From Companilactobacillus heilongjiangensis (GTDB lineage Bacteria > Bacillota > Bacilli > Lactobacillales > Lactobacillaceae), in contig NZ_CP012559.1 of NCBI RefSeq assembly GCF_000831645.3, positions 1,674,001 to 1,738,000 of the forward strand: 64,000 nucleotides of DNA, in the 5' to 3' direction. This document shows, piece by piece, positions 9,118-22,710 of this stretch (within the stretch, counting starts at the first letter, position 1; each line of letters begins with the position of its first letter). Both the position numbers and the translations under genes were made by a program. The notes beneath the pieces are model-generated. The model saw only the letters and a list, made by a program, of their open reading frames with translations. It had not been told where the DNA came from and made no database searches.

Positions 9118-9125
9118 AAAACTCC

Positions 9126-9995
9126 CTAAACATCTAAGATTTTAAATAATGTGTCTTGCTCAGCTTTATTTAATGGCAGGATTGGCAAACGACAACTGCC
9201 GACTTGATAACCAGCTCGATTCAAAGCTGCCTTAACTGGTGATGGCGATGGATACATAAATAATGCGGCCATCTTTGGTGTTAATTGGCGTTGAATCTTA
9301 CCAGCAATCTGATAATTGCCTTCATCCAATGACTTGAACATTTCAGTCATTTCATCGCCATAGATGTGTGAAGCAACTGAGATGACGCCATTTGCACCGA
9401 TAACTTTGGCAAACAAGGCTTGAGCATCCTCACCACTAAAGACGGCAAAATCATCGTCAGTATGTTCAACGATATATTCCAAGTCTTCCATGGTATTACA
9501 CTGCTTAACACCGTAAATATTGCGATTCTTCGACAATTGGACAACAGTTTCCTTTTCCATCAAAACGCCTGTCCGACCAGGAATGTTATAAATCATAATT
9601 GGTAATGGAGAATTTTTAGCAACGGTTTCAAAGTGAGCAATCATCCCTCGTTGATTGGGCTTGTTGTAATAAGGCACTACGACCAACGCCATATCAATGC
9701 CATCGATTTTTGCCAACTTGTGAATAAAATCAATTGTTCCAGCAGTATTGTTACTACCAGCACCGGCAATAATTGGAGCTCGTCCATTGACGATTTTGAC
9801 GAATTTCTGATACAGATCCAACTTCTCAGTTTCGGTTAAAGTTGGTGTTTCACCAGTTGTCCCACCGATTACAAATCCTTTTGAACCAGTTGCTAACAAG
9901 TGTTCAGTCAACTTCTCCAGTGCCGCATAATCAATCTGATCATTATCATCAAACGGTGTAATGATTGCTGTCATTAAATCAATTTCGTCATCCAT
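9126..9995 (-). CDS. dapA: 4-hydroxy-tetrahydrodipicolinate synthase
   Basis: Condenses pyruvate with aspartate semialdehyde, the first committed step to lysine and diaminopimelate. The 289-residue TIM-barrel has GGTTGE (44-49), the proton-relay tyrosine Y136 in YNIPGRTG and the Schiff-base lysine K164 in YGVKQCN. The ATG at 9995 overlaps the stop of the preceding deacetylase by one base, so translation is coupled. A second in-frame ATG seven codons on (MTAIITPF) is an alternative start. Controlled as part of the lysine-riboswitch operon. Confidence 0.95.
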   Translation of the reverse strand: MDDEIDLMTAIITPFDDNDQIDYAALEKLTEHLLATGSKGFVIGGTTGETPTLTETEKLDLYQKFVKIVNGRAPIIAGAGSNNTAGTIDFIHKLAKIDGIDMALVVVPYYNKPNQRGMIAHFETVAKNSPLPIMIYNIPGRTGVLMEKETVVQLSKNRNIYGVKQCNTMEDLEYIVEHTDDDFAVFSGEDAQALFAKVIGANGVISVASHIYGDEMTEMFKSLDEGNYQIAGKIQRQLTPKMAALFMYPSPSPVKAALNRAGYQVGSCRLPILPLNKAEQDTLFKILDV

Positions 9996-11152
9996 TACTC
10001 TTCCTCCAAATTCATCCGATAGCCTAAGAAACCAACCATCGCCTCAATACCTTTTTGAATTGCTGCTTCATTCGGCAAGAAATCTGCTGAATGAAGTGCA
10101 CCTTTACTTTCAACACCTAGCCAAAACATTGTTCCGGGAATTTTATTGATTAAATAACCAAAATCCTCACCAGTCATCTTTGGTTCAGTTTCTTCAAAAG
10201 CAACATTTTTATTTTCTTTCATATAATTAATAAATCTTTTGGTTAATTTAGGATTGTTTTCAACAGGATAATAACCGCCCTGATTATAATCAACATCAAT
10301 CTGACAAATGAATGATTTTTCCAATCCCTCAGCAATCTCTGAAATACGTTGACGGATAAATTCAATCATATCTTGAGTCAATCCACGGATGGTCCCTTCA
10401 ATTCTAGCCTCACCGGCAATGACATTTCTAATCACACCAGCGTCCAGCTTGCCAAACGTAATCACACCGCACTTGATTGGATCAATACTACGAGAAATCA
10501 CTGTCTGAACTTGGTTGATGAAGTTAGCCGCAATTACAATCGCATCATTAGCTAAATGTGGGTATGCCGCATGACCACTCTTACCATGAATCGTGATGTT
10601 AACCTCAGTCGTACCAGCAAATAATGTGCCCATTCGACAACCAATTACACCAGTTTTCAAAAGTGGATTGTCATGTAATCCATAGAATTCATCAATGTGA
10701 AAATCACCACTAAACGCCCCTAAATCATAGGCAACTTTACCGCCACTTTCACTTTCCTCAGCTGGTTGAAAGAAGAACACTAGATTATCTTTGGGTTGAT
10801 TCTCACTGAAATAATTCAAAATTCCTAACGCCACAGTTGTGTGAATATCGTGTCCACAAGCATGCATCACGCCGGGATTAGTTGATTTATAACTTGATTC
10901 ATGTGTTTCTGTTACGGGCAAAGCGTCCATGTCGCAACGATAACCGATATTTCTTTGTGGGTTCGAACCCTTGACTAACACCAACAGAGCAGTTGGTAAT
11001 TCTGGTAGCTCTTTAATTTCCAAATTAGTCTGAGAAAATGATTGAATCACTTGCAACACATAAGCATGTGTCTTAATCTCGTGCATTGCTAGTTCCGGAA
11101 TGGAATGTAAATGTCGTCTGATCTGAATCAACTGTTCATTTGATAATGTCAT
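9995..11152 (-). CDS. dapL: N-acetyldiaminopimelate deacetylase (M20 peptidase family)
   Basis: A 385-residue M20-family metallohydrolase with [10 protein letters not shown] near the N-terminus, [11 protein letters not shown] (metal-binding Asp) and [11 protein letters not shown] (metal-binding His). M20 members include hippurate and amino-acid deacylases; the place between dapH and dapA identifies it as the enzyme that removes acetyl from N-acetyl-LL-diaminopimelate. It starts 2 bp downstream of dapH and overlaps dapA by one base. Function rests on motif plus operon context. Confidence 0.88.
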   Translation of the reverse strand: MTLSNEQLIQIRRHLHSIPELAMHEIKTHAYVLQVIQSFSQTNLEIKELPELPTALLVLVKGSNPQRNIGYRCDMDALPVTETHESSYKSTNPGVMHACGHDIHTTVALGILNYFSENQPKDNLVFFFQPAEESESGGKVAYDLGAFSGDFHIDEFYGLHDNPLLKTGVIGCRMGTLFAGTTEVNITIHGKSGHAAYPHLANDAIVIAANFINQVQTVISRSIDPIKCGVITFGKLDAGVIRNVIAGEARIEGTIRGLTQDMIEFIRQRISEIAEGLEKSFICQIDVDYNQGGYYPVENNPKLTKRFINYMKENKNVAFEETEPKMTGEDFGYLINKIPGTMFWLGVESKGALHSADFLPNEAAIQKGIEAMVGFLGYRMNLEEE

Positions 11153-11154
11153 AA

Positions 11155-11859
11155 TTACAACTTCCTTAAAGTACTCTCAATTTGAGTTTTATCAGTCGTT
11201 TTCTGATCTTTAACTTTAAGAATTTTAGCAGGTACACCGGCAACAACAGTTCCGGCAGCCACATCTTTAGTAACAATAGCTCCGGCACCGACAACAGCAT
11301 CATCGCCAACTTGAACACCTTCAAGGACAACGGCGTTGGCACCCACGATGACGTTATTTCCAATACGAACTGGTTGGGCAGAAGCAGGTTCAACTACTCC
11401 GGCCAAAACGGCATTAGCACCGATATGTGAATTTTCACCAACGATAGCACGACCACCAAGTACGGCACCCATATCAATCATTGTCTTAGCACCGATTTCA
11501 GCACCAATGTTGATTACAGCGCCCATCATTATAACGGCGTTATCACCAATTTCAACACGGTCACGGATAATGGCACCTGGTTCGATCCGAGCGTTGATAT
11601 GCTTGGTATCTAGCATTGGTACACCAGTATTTTGACCATCTGCTTCAGCATAATAATCAGTTAATGAATTAGCTTTCAAGATTGGTTCGATCACTTTAAA
11701 GTCCCCGATGATAATTGCCAAGTCGTTACTCTTAAAAACTTTGATTTCGGAAGGAAATTCAATGTGGGAAACATCCCCTTGTAAATAAACTTTTACGGGC
11801 GTAGATTTCTTTGAGTTTCCTATATAATTGATAATTTCTTGTGCATCCATTTTTGTCAT
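11155..11859 (-). CDS. dapH: Tetrahydrodipicolinate N-acetyltransferase
   Basis: Acetylates tetrahydrodipicolinate, committing the pathway to acetyl rather than succinyl intermediates. The protein (234 residues) has an N-terminal alpha/beta region and then a left-handed beta-helix of hexapeptide repeats (from about residue 90: [16 protein letters not shown] onward), as expected for DapH, also called DapD. I place the start at 11859 (MTKMDAQEI), because a longer frame from 11874 would begin at a TTG inside the GGAGG ribosome binding site. It follows lysA closely. Confidence 0.93.
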   Translation of the reverse strand: MTKMDAQEIINYIGNSKKSTPVKVYLQGDVSHIEFPSEIKVFKSNDLAIIIGDFKVIEPILKANSLTDYYAEADGQNTGVPMLDTKHINARIEPGAIIRDRVEIGDNAVIMMGAVINIGAEIGAKTMIDMGAVLGGRAIVGENSHIGANAVLAGVVEPASAQPVRIGNNVIVGANAVVLEGVQVGDDAVVGAGAIVTKDVAAGTVVAGVPAKILKVKDQKTTDKTQIESTLRKL

Positions 11860-11874
11860 TAAAATTTCCTCCAA

Positions 11875-13158
11875 TTAGTAATCCAAGTCTAAACTAGTTA
11901 AATCTTGATAAGTTTCACGTTTAACAACCAATTTGTCCTGACCATCTTCCACAAAGACAACTGCCGGTCTAGGATTGCGGTTATAATTCATTGCCATCGA
12001 GTAACCATAAGCTCCGGTATCAAGTACTGCCAAGATATCTCCGGGTACGGTCTCTGGAAGTGGTTGCTGATCAATCATGATATCGCCTGATTCGCAATAC
12101 TTACCAGCAATGTGGGCTGTTTCGACGATTGGTTCGTCCATCTTATTAGCAACGACTGCTTCATATTTTGCTTGATATAACGCTGGACGAATATTGTCAC
12201 CCATACCACCATCAACCGAAACATAAGGTGTTAAATCAGGAATATCCTTGCGAGAACCGATTTCATAAAGTGTATAACCGGAAGGTCCAACAATTGAACG
12301 ACCAGGTTCGATCCAAATTTCAGGAACATTGTCGCAATTCTGCTTCAGCTCATCGGCAATCTGTTTGATAAATTCGTTAGCAGTAATTGGATCATCATCT
12401 TCGTTATAACTAATACCAAAGCCACCACCAAGATTGATTACTTCTGGCCAATAGTTGAATTCCTTTTGAAAATCTTTGGAAATGGCAATCATCTTTTGGG
12501 CTAACATAACGAAACCTTGTGTTCCAAAAATTTGTGAACCTATATGGGCATGAATTCCTAAAAGATTCATATTAGAATCATCTAAGACTTGTTTCATGGC
12601 TTCTTTAGCTTGTCCAGACTCAACATCGAATCCGAATTTACTATCAGTTTGACCAGTTTGGTCGTACTTGTGAGTGTGGGCTGAAATTCCGGGAGTCAAT
12701 CGCAACATAACATTAATTTTTTCGTCGTCTGTTTTTAAAATACGTGATAACATTTCAATTTCGTGAAAATTATCTAACATAATTACACCGACATGATTTT
12801 GAACAGCCATGACTAATTCGTCAAAGGACTTGTTGTTACCATGGAAACTGATCTTCTCACTGGGAAAACCGGCTGCCAATGCGGTATGCAACTCGCCACC
12901 AGAAACGACATCAATATGAACATCTTCTTGTTTCATAACTTGATAGATTGCTTTGACTGCAAATGCCTTACTGGCATAACTGACTTGATATTTCAAACCA
13001 GCGCCTTCAAAAGCTGACTTGAATTTTCTTATTTGGCTACGGATCTGGGAAACATCGAATACATATAGTGGGGTGCCATATTTCTTGGCTAAATCGACGC
13101 TGTCAACTCCGCCTATCATTAAATGTCCATTCTTGCTCGTTAAATCATTTGTAATCAT
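11875..13158 (-). CDS. lysA: Diaminopimelate decarboxylase
   Basis: Converts meso-diaminopimelate to lysine; a fold-type III PLP enzyme of 427 residues. The PLP lysine lies in VSYASKAFAVKA, the glycine-rich phosphate site is NLGGGFGI, and the C-terminal active-site motif is KYCESGDIM. The ATG at 13158 has an AGGAG site; a frame extension to 13179 uses TTG and carries the site inside it, so I reject it. It is the first gene of the lysine operon and directly follows the riboswitch terminator, so lysine should shut off the whole unit. Confidence 0.95.
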   Translation of the reverse strand: MITNDLTSKNGHLMIGGVDSVDLAKKYGTPLYVFDVSQIRSQIRKFKSAFEGAGLKYQVSYASKAFAVKAIYQVMKQEDVHIDVVSGGELHTALAAGFPSEKISFHGNNKSFDELVMAVQNHVGVIMLDNFHEIEMLSRILKTDDEKINVMLRLTPGISAHTHKYDQTGQTDSKFGFDVESGQAKEAMKQVLDDSNMNLLGIHAHIGSQIFGTQGFVMLAQKMIAISKDFQKEFNYWPEVINLGGGFGISYNEDDDPITANEFIKQIADELKQNCDNVPEIWIEPGRSIVGPSGYTLYEIGSRKDIPDLTPYVSVDGGMGDNIRPALYQAKYEAVVANKMDEPIVETAHIAGKYCESGDIMIDQQPLPETVPGDILAVLDTGAYGYSMAMNYNRNPRPAVVFVEDGQDKLVVKRETYQDLTSLDLDY

Positions 13159-13183
13159 AATATTTTCTCCTTTTACCAAATAA

Positions 13184-13412
13184 AAAAGCCTCTTTGCTTA
13201 ATAACAAAGAGACCCATCAATAATCTGCATCAATTTTGTCATAAGCTCAACGTGACCTACCAATAGCCACGACAGTTCGTATTCTCTTATTAATACGCCC
13301 CAGCTTGCTAAATTCTGTAAAATTTAGTGCTTCGGCAATCTTCCCTTTCAATAAGTTCACGGCTTTTACAGAAGCTCCCTCATTTACTAATGTTAATTGC
13401 GACCTCTTTTGT
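13184..13412 (-). promoter_or_regulatory. Lysine riboswitch (L box) with transcription terminator
   Basis: On the minus strand, between promoter and lysA, the leader carries the conserved lysine aptamer blocks in order: AGAGGTCGC, AGTAA, GGGAGCTTCTG, AAAGGGAAGATTGCCGAAGC, GGGGCG and ACTGTCGTGG. An intrinsic terminator (stem CCTCTTTG/CAAAGAGA, about 13187-13213, then T-run) sits just before the lysA ribosome binding site. This is the usual OFF-switch arrangement in Firmicutes. The aptamer spans about 13245-13412. It fills most of the 13159-13552 gap. Confidence 0.93.
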
Positions 13413-13421
13413 TGGTATAAG

Positions 13422-13448
13422 ATTATAACAGTGCTCATAATTCGTCAA
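13422..13448 (-). promoter_or_regulatory. Promoter of the lysine riboswitch operon
   Basis: On the minus strand TTGACG (13443-13448) and a perfect TATAAT (13422-13427) with a 15-bp spacer lie just ahead of the aptamer. The spacer is short but both hexamers are strong. Confidence 0.65.
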
Positions 13449-13496
13449 GTAATATTAGTAAATTTCTCATTTTTATAAATAAAAAGTAATTTTTTC

Positions 13497-13524
13497 TTGT
13501 CATAACAACGAAAAATGATACACT
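13497..13524 (+). promoter_or_regulatory. Probable lysC promoter
   Basis: TTGTCA (13497-13502), 16-bp spacer, TACACT (13519-13524), about 30 bp before the lysC start. The space is too short for a riboswitch, so lysC appears not to share the L-box control of the divergent operon. Confidence 0.5.
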
Positions 13525-13552
13525 CATCATTAAAAACAATTTAATTTTAGAG

Positions 13553-14920
13553 GTGTATTGTATGAAGGTCGTCAAGTTTGGGGGTAGTTCCCTCGCCACC
13601 GGAGAACAGTTTGAGAAGGTCATCAATATCGTAAATGATGATTTTGAAAGGAAAGTTATCGTTACTTCCGCTCCTGGAAAACGTTTTGCTGGTGATACCA
13701 AAGTTACTGATTTATTAATTGAGTACGCTACCGCAGTTATCGAAAATGTGGATCATACTAATATTGTCAAAGAGATTATCTCAAGATACCGCGAAATAAG
13801 CGACTATTTTAAACTCGATGATTCAGTTATCAAACTTCTAAAAGAAAAATTAGTTAATCTTGCTACTACTAAGTTCGTTGATGATGAATATCTGATGGCA
13901 GCTTTTAAAGCTCATGGAGAATTTCTCAATGCCATTCTTCTAAATGAAGTCCTGAATGCTAAAGGTATCAAATCAATCTTTGTTGATCCCAAAGATGCCG
14001 GTATTATCGTCCACGGTCAACCAAATGACGCGGATATTTCACCAGAAACTTATCTTAATTTGGACAAACTTGAATTACCTGATGATACAAAAGCCGTTTT
14101 CCCAGGATTCTTCGGTTACAGCCAAGATGGTAATATTTATACCTTTTCTCGTGGTGGATCTGATATCACCGGTGCACTATTGAGTCGCGGATTACATGCC
14201 GACCTATATGAAAACTTTACCGATGTCGATGCAATTTATGTTGCTAACAACCATGTAGTCAAGCACCCACAGGCAATCAAGAAAATGTCATATCGTGAAA
14301 TGCGTGAACTTTCTTACGCCGGTTTCTCAGTCTTTCAAGATGAAGCAATTATTCCCGCTATCAAGGGTCAAGTCCCTGTTAACGTTAAAAATACTAACAA
14401 TCCTAGTGCTGAAGGAACCCTAATCGTACCAGAACAATTTCTTTTCAACCCTTCTAATCAAATTACGGGAATTGCTTGTTCAAAACGCTTTTCAGCCTTA
14501 TACATTCATCGCTACTTGTTGAATAAGGAAGTTGGCTTTACCCTCAAGCTATTAAAAATCTTTTATAAATATAATATTTCTTATGAACATATGCCTTCCG
14601 GAATTGATGACCTGACCGTTATCTTTGACCGCACTAAGCTTGATAAGACAACTATCAAACACCTTTGCCACGACGTTAAAGAAGTCCTCCAGCCTGATTA
14701 CTTGGAATGGATCGACGATTATGCAATTATTATGGTGGTTGGTGAAGGTATCGCCCATAACGTCAATACACTCGGTCAAATTATCGATTCATTGACTAAC
14801 AATAATATTGCTATTCACATGATCAACCAAGGTGCATCACGCATTTCCATCATGATTGGGATTCAGGAGTCAGATGCTGACGATGCAGTTAAACAAATTT
14901 ATAAGACATTCTTCGATTAA
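13553..14920 (+). CDS. lysC: Aspartate kinase
   Basis: Phosphorylates aspartate, the entry step to lysine, threonine and methionine. The 455-residue protein begins MKVVKFGGSSLA, the kinase signature, has FSRGGSDITGALLS, and carries C-terminal ACT regulatory domains (about residues 310-455) typical of feedback-inhibited monofunctional kinases. Its reading frame begins at 13553 (TTG); the ATG at 13562 (MKVVKFGG), preceded by GAGGTG, is the more likely start. It is divergent from the lysA operon and leads dapF by 16 bp. Which amino acid inhibits it cannot be read here. Confidence 0.94.
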   Translation: MYCMKVVKFGGSSLATGEQFEKVINIVNDDFERKVIVTSAPGKRFAGDTKVTDLLIEYATAVIENVDHTNIVKEIISRYREISDYFKLDDSVIKLLKEKLVNLATTKFVDDEYLMAAFKAHGEFLNAILLNEVLNAKGIKSIFVDPKDAGIIVHGQPNDADISPETYLNLDKLELPDDTKAVFPGFFGYSQDGNIYTFSRGGSDITGALLSRGLHADLYENFTDVDAIYVANNHVVKHPQAIKKMSYREMRELSYAGFSVFQDEAIIPAIKGQVPVNVKNTNNPSAEGTLIVPEQFLFNPSNQITGIACSKRFSALYIHRYLLNKEVGFTLKLLKIFYKYNISYEHMPSGIDDLTVIFDRTKLDKTTIKHLCHDVKEVLQPDYLEWIDDYAIIMVVGEGIAHNVNTLGQIIDSLTNNNIAIHMINQGASRISIMIGIQESDADDAVKQIYKTFFD

Positions 14921-14936
14921 TAATGAGGTGAACAAT

Positions 14937-15902
14937 TTGGTAAAATTACTCAAAGTACATGGTTCAGAAAATAAGTTTTTTATCTTAGATCAAACGCTAC
15001 TCGAAACAACTTTGAATGATGATGAATTAAAATCTGTCGCAATTAACTTCTGTGACAATATTCTTGGTGGTGCCGATGGATTATTAGTTATCGATACAAG
15101 TGAAAACTGTCTTGGCAAGATGCGTGTTATCAATGCCGATGGTAGTGAAGCTAAGATGTGTGGCAATGGCTTGAGAACAGTCAGTCGTTACCTATCCGAA
15201 AAATATCAGCTAGATAATTTTAAAATTGAAACTATGGAGTCAGACCTAGATGTTGAAAAGGCTCCAGATCTTTATAACGGCGTTCCAGCATTCAGTGTTG
15301 AAATCTCACCAATCTCTTTCCAAAAAGCCGATTTACCCTTCTCATATAAGCAAAATGATGAAATGATCGATATGATGGTTCCTGAATTTTTACCAGACCA
15401 GAGTTTTACCGCTATAGCGGTGCCCAATCCTCATTTAATCAGCTTTGTGCCTGAAGTCAGTCAATTAGAATTAGGTGACCTAGGTCAGAAACTTAATGGC
15501 AAGAACGAATACTTCCCTGAAGGTGTTAATGTCAGTTTCAGTCAGATTCTCGACACTAATAAAATCTTTGTTCAAACATACGAACGTGGCGTTGGCTTTA
15601 CCAATGCTTGCGGTACTGGTATGTCAGCTACCAGTCTCGCCTTTGCAATGTTGCACCCAGATAAATTCGACCCTGATAAAGAAATCAGTGTTTACAATCC
15701 TGGCGGCATGGTTAAAACTAAAATCACTTTAAATCCAGTCAAAGAAAACAGTCAATTAAGACTAATTGGTAATGCTACATTCACTCATACACTTGAAGTT
15801 AGTGAATTCAACCTTCATAGCAACAATCTCAACGACATTGACGTTGCAGAAACTGGTGAAGAGAAAGATTACCAAGCATTCGTTGAAAGTATTTCGCAAT
15901 AA
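14937..15902 (+). CDS. dapF: Diaminopimelate epimerase, TTG start
   Basis: Interconverts LL- and meso-diaminopimelate, giving the form used in peptidoglycan and by LysA. Both catalytic cysteines are present, in AKMCGNGLRT and TNACGTGMSAT. I place the start at TTG 14937 (LVKLLKVHGSEN), because GAGGTG lies 6 bases upstream and just after the lysC stop at 14920. No in-frame ATG exists nearby; a longer frame would overlap lysC. Length 321 residues. Last gene of the lysC-dapF unit, followed by a terminator. The 3' end has about 25 residues beyond the usual family end. Confidence 0.92.
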   Translation: MVKLLKVHGSENKFFILDQTLLETTLNDDELKSVAINFCDNILGGADGLLVIDTSENCLGKMRVINADGSEAKMCGNGLRTVSRYLSEKYQLDNFKIETMESDLDVEKAPDLYNGVPAFSVEISPISFQKADLPFSYKQNDEMIDMMVPEFLPDQSFTAIAVPNPHLISFVPEVSQLELGDLGQKLNGKNEYFPEGVNVSFSQILDTNKIFVQTYERGVGFTNACGTGMSATSLAFAMLHPDKFDPDKEISVYNPGGMVKTKITLNPVKENSQLRLIGNATFTHTLEVSEFNLHSNNLNDIDVAETGEEKDYQAFVESISQ

Positions 15903-15912
15903 TTTCACAATG

Positions 15913-15941
15913 GACATCATTTAGATGATGTCTATTTTTTT
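15913..15941 (+). terminator. Terminator after dapF
   Basis: Stem GACATCAT/ATGATGTC with a 4-base loop followed by a T-run. It is one of two facing terminators in the 15903-15989 gap. Confidence 0.85.
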
Positions 15942-15945
15942 GCAT

Positions 15946-15980
15946 AAAAAAAAGACCTATGAGATAAACTCATAAGTCTT
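15946..15980 (-). terminator. Terminator after tRNA-Arg(ACG)
   Basis: Stem of about 12 bp (15952-15963 with 15969-15980, one mismatch) followed on the minus strand by eight T; it ends the tRNA transcript. Confidence 0.8.
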
Positions 15981-15989
15981 TCAAATTAG

Positions 15990-16063
15990 TGCGCCTAGTA
16001 GGAGTCGAACCTACAACCTTCTGATTCGTAGTCAGACACTCTATCCAATTGCGCTATAGGCGC
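15990..16063 (-). tRNA. tRNA-Arg (anticodon ACG)
   Basis: Cloverleaf readable on the minus strand: acceptor GCGCCTA/TAGGCGC, anticodon stem TCTGA/TCAGA around CTACGAA (anticodon ACG), and a GGTTCGACTCC T-arm. The 3' CCA is not encoded. ACG is normally edited to ICG by TadA. Confidence 0.95.
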
Positions 16064-16245
16064 ATATCAATAACTCAACAAAAATAATTATAGCATACAT
16101 ATTGTAAATTTGTATACGACTTTTTTTATTTTTTAACAACAATTTTTAGATCAAATTTAATTCATAGTTTCTGAGTAAAATTATATATATCTAACACTAT
16201 AACTGGTACAATTTGGTCATAAAATCAAATCTGGAGATGATTCCG

Positions 16246-16713
16246 ATGCAATCACAAATTTACCCTTACATTGCATTTAATAGCGCTAAGGAAGCTATTG
16301 AGTACTATCAAGATGTCTTTGGAGCGACTGAAGTTTATCGTATCAGTCCTCAACTTGAACAAGCTAAGCAGTTTGGTCTTCCTGAAGATTTAAACTTAGA
16401 AGATTTAACTATGCATGCCGGTTTTACTGTTCTTGGTATGAAAATTGAATGTTCTGATGCATTTAGTGGCAATGCTGAACCTAGTGGACAAATATCATTA
16501 ATGTTAGATATAAATAACGAAGATCCCGAAAGCGTTAAAGCTGCTGACAATTTCTACAAACACCTCGAAGAATCTGGTCAAGTTGAAATCACTATGCCCT
16601 TCGAGGAACAATTCTGGGGTGGCAAAATGGGTGGCTTTACTGATAAATATGGTATCAATTGGATGTTGCACACATCTCCATGGTCACAATCACAAGATCA
16701 TAAAAACGATTAA
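16246..16713 (+). CDS. VOC/PhnB-like glyoxalase-fold protein
   Basis: A 155-residue protein of the vicinal-oxygen-chelate (PhnB/DUF1338-like) type: IYPYIAFNSAKEAIEYYQDVFGA at the start (shown in part) is the usual repeat of this family, and GGFTDKYGINWML ends it. Members include 3-demethylubiquinone-9 methyltransferase-like and resistance proteins, but most are uncharacterised, and I give no substrate. Start at 16246 (MQSQIY), with GGAG 9 bases upstream; the ATG at 16237 directly abuts that site. Monocistronic, and convergent with the tRNA-Ser/Asn genes through a shared terminator. Confidence 0.82.
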   Translation: MQSQIYPYIAFNSAKEAIEYYQDVFGATEVYRISPQLEQAKQFGLPEDLNLEDLTMHAGFTVLGMKIECSDAFSGNAEPSGQISLMLDINNEDPESVKAADNFYKHLEESGQVEITMPFEEQFWGGKMGGFTDKYGINWMLHTSPWSQSQDHKND

Positions 16714-16720
16714 TCGTAAC

Positions 16721-16758
16721 AAAAAAGGATTCATATCGAATGATATGAATCCTTTTTT
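16721..16758. terminator. Bidirectional terminator between VOC gene and rRNA operon
   Basis: A perfect 17-bp stem (16721-16737 with 16742-16758) with A-run and T-run on the two sides. It can end both the plus-strand VOC gene and the minus-strand rRNA-tRNA transcript. Confidence 0.9.
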
Positions 16759-16791
16759 AAGTGTTATATTACCCTTTTGAATTAGAGTTTA

Positions 16792-16882
16792 CGGAGAGTA
16801 GGGGGTTCGAACCCCTGATACAAGTCAATACTCGTATACATGATTTCCAATCATGCTCCTTCAACCACTCGGACAACTCTCC
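16792..16882 (-). tRNA. tRNA-Ser (anticodon GGA)
   Basis: Class II tRNA of 91 bases with acceptor GGAGAGT/ACTCTCC, anticodon stem CATGATT-GGA-AATCATG, a long variable arm and T-arm GGGGTTCGAACCCC. Last gene of the rRNA operon. Confidence 0.95.
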
Positions 16883-16896
16883 AAGATAAAAAAAAA

Positions 16897-16969
16897 CTCC
16901 GGTTGTCAGACTCGAACTGACGACAACCTGATTAACAGTCAGGTGCTCTACCAACTGAGCTAAACCGGA
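16897..16969 (-). tRNA. tRNA-Asn (anticodon GTT)
   Basis: 73 bases, acceptor TCCGGTT/AACCGGA, anticodon loop CTGTTAA with GTT, D-arm AGCTCAGTTGGTAGAGC. It lies 10 bp downstream of the 5S gene in the same transcript. Confidence 0.95.
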
Positions 16970-16978
16970 ATAATAACA

Positions 16979-17095
16979 GCGTGGCAGCTCCCTATCCTCG
17001 CGGGTAGTTTCCCACCAACTACTTTCGGCGCGGAGAAGCTTAACTTCTGTGTTCGGCATGGGAACAGGTGTATCCTTCTCACTATCGCCACCACA
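16979..17095 (-). rRNA. rrf: 5S ribosomal RNA
   Basis: 117 bases with the typical ends (TGTGGTGGCGATAG at the 5' end, GAGCTGCCACGC at the 3' end) and the internal CCATGCCGAACACAGAAG block. Follows 23S by about 80 bp. Confidence 0.96.
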
Positions 17096-17175
17096 CTATT
17101 TTCGCTCGTACCCTGAAAACTAGATATTAAGAACAATGAATTAAATTTTGAATCACTTCGAACTGCTGTAAACTC

Positions 17176-20098
<2,923 letters not shown>

Positions 20099-20207
20099 TG
20101 ACAAAATATGAAATTAATCATTTTTATCGCGCAGTTTTCGGTGTTTCTTTAATTCATTATTTCTTAATATCCAGTTTTCAAGGTACGAACATTGGCATTT
20201 CTGCCAA

Positions 20208-20280
20208 TGGAGGCTAACGGGATCGAACCGATGACCTCCTGCTTGCAAAGCAGGTGCTCTCCCAGCTGAGCTAAGCCCCC
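20208..20280 (-). tRNA. tRNA-Ala (anticodon TGC)
   Basis: In the 16S-23S spacer: acceptor GGGGGCT/AGCCTCC, anticodon loop TTTGCAA with TGC, T-arm GGTTCGATCCC. The Ile-Ala spacer pair is common in lactobacilli. Confidence 0.96.
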
Positions 20281-20304
20281 ATATGGTACTTATTAATATG
20301 AGAA

Positions 20305-20379
<75 letters not shown>

Positions 20380-20451
20380 GAAAAACGCCCGGTAGGCCTC
20401 TCAAAACTAAACAAAGTTTTAACAATTGTGTATTTCCGTTGATGCTTACGC

Positions 20452-22031
<1,580 letters not shown>

Positions 22032-22191
22032 AAAGTTTGTGACTCAATAAAAATATTAAATACTAGCGAATTGACTTCGTTGTAAATCCAACAAATAAAT
22101 GTTGGCCTACACAATTTTAGTGTTAAAACTTTGTTCAGTTTTCAAAGGTCTACCAGCTGATTAAGCGCTTACGCTCATCAGCGACTTAATT

Positions 22192-22220
22192 ATTTTATCA
22201 AGCTGACAAATGAATGTCAA
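22192..22220 (-). promoter_or_regulatory. rRNA promoter P2
   Basis: Minus strand: perfect TTGACA (22215-22220), 17-bp spacer, TAAAAT (22192-22197). Both this and P1 are preceded by the same AAAAAGTTC stretch. Confidence 0.8.
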
Positions 22221-22300
22221 GAACTTTTTAAAATAATTTTCCTAACAATCTATCAAACAAATGATAAATTGTTAGGAGTTATCCAACAGACAACTTAGTT

Positions 22301-22329
22301 ATCATATCGAAGTTACAAGACCAAGTCAA
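22301..22329 (-). promoter_or_regulatory. rRNA promoter P1
   Basis: Minus strand: TTGACT (22324-22329), 17-bp spacer, TATGAT (22301-22306), 109 bp upstream of P2. Tandem promoters are usual for rRNA operons. The rest of 22032-22710 is leader sequence, an AT-rich stretch (22330-22600) with no gene I can support, and the ltaS terminator. Confidence 0.8.
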
Positions 22330-22619
22330 GAACTTTTTTAAAATAATTAAAGGCGATTAAGATAAGCAATTAAGCTTGAATCCGTTGACGCCGTTGTCAT
22401 CTGTCGCAACAACAAGATATATATTACCAATTAGATTAAGTTTGCGCAACCCTTTTTTACAAAAAAGTTGAATTTTTTTCAAAAGATTAATCATATCCGC
22501 TGTTAAACACTATCTTACTACCTATTAACGGACTCTGTCCATACAAAAAATGGTGATTTTTCACCTCAAACATACAGCATAAACACGTAACAAAACATAG
22601 CTTTTTCCACTTAAACAAA

Positions 22620-22663
22620 CAAATAGCCCCAGCAATCCCAAATTGGATTACTGGAGCCATTTG
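22620..22663 (-). terminator. Terminator after ltaS
   Basis: A long stem of about 20 bp with G-T pairs (22620-22639 with 22643-22663), followed on the minus strand by TTTGTTT. It lies about 50 bp beyond the ltaS stop and closes the LTA operon. Confidence 0.82.
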
Positions 22664-22710
22664 TCTTAATACTCGAAAGTTGACCATGTCTGTCACACTC
22701 TCGCTTCTAT

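Noticed and set aside
13441-13552. A second lysine riboswitch before lysC
   Set aside because: The space is about 110 bp, shared with the divergent promoter, and none of the conserved aptamer blocks is present.
22487-22696. Open frame of 69 codons between ltaS and the rRNA promoters
   Set aside because: It covers the ltaS terminator hairpin and has no ribosome binding site or recognisable protein features.
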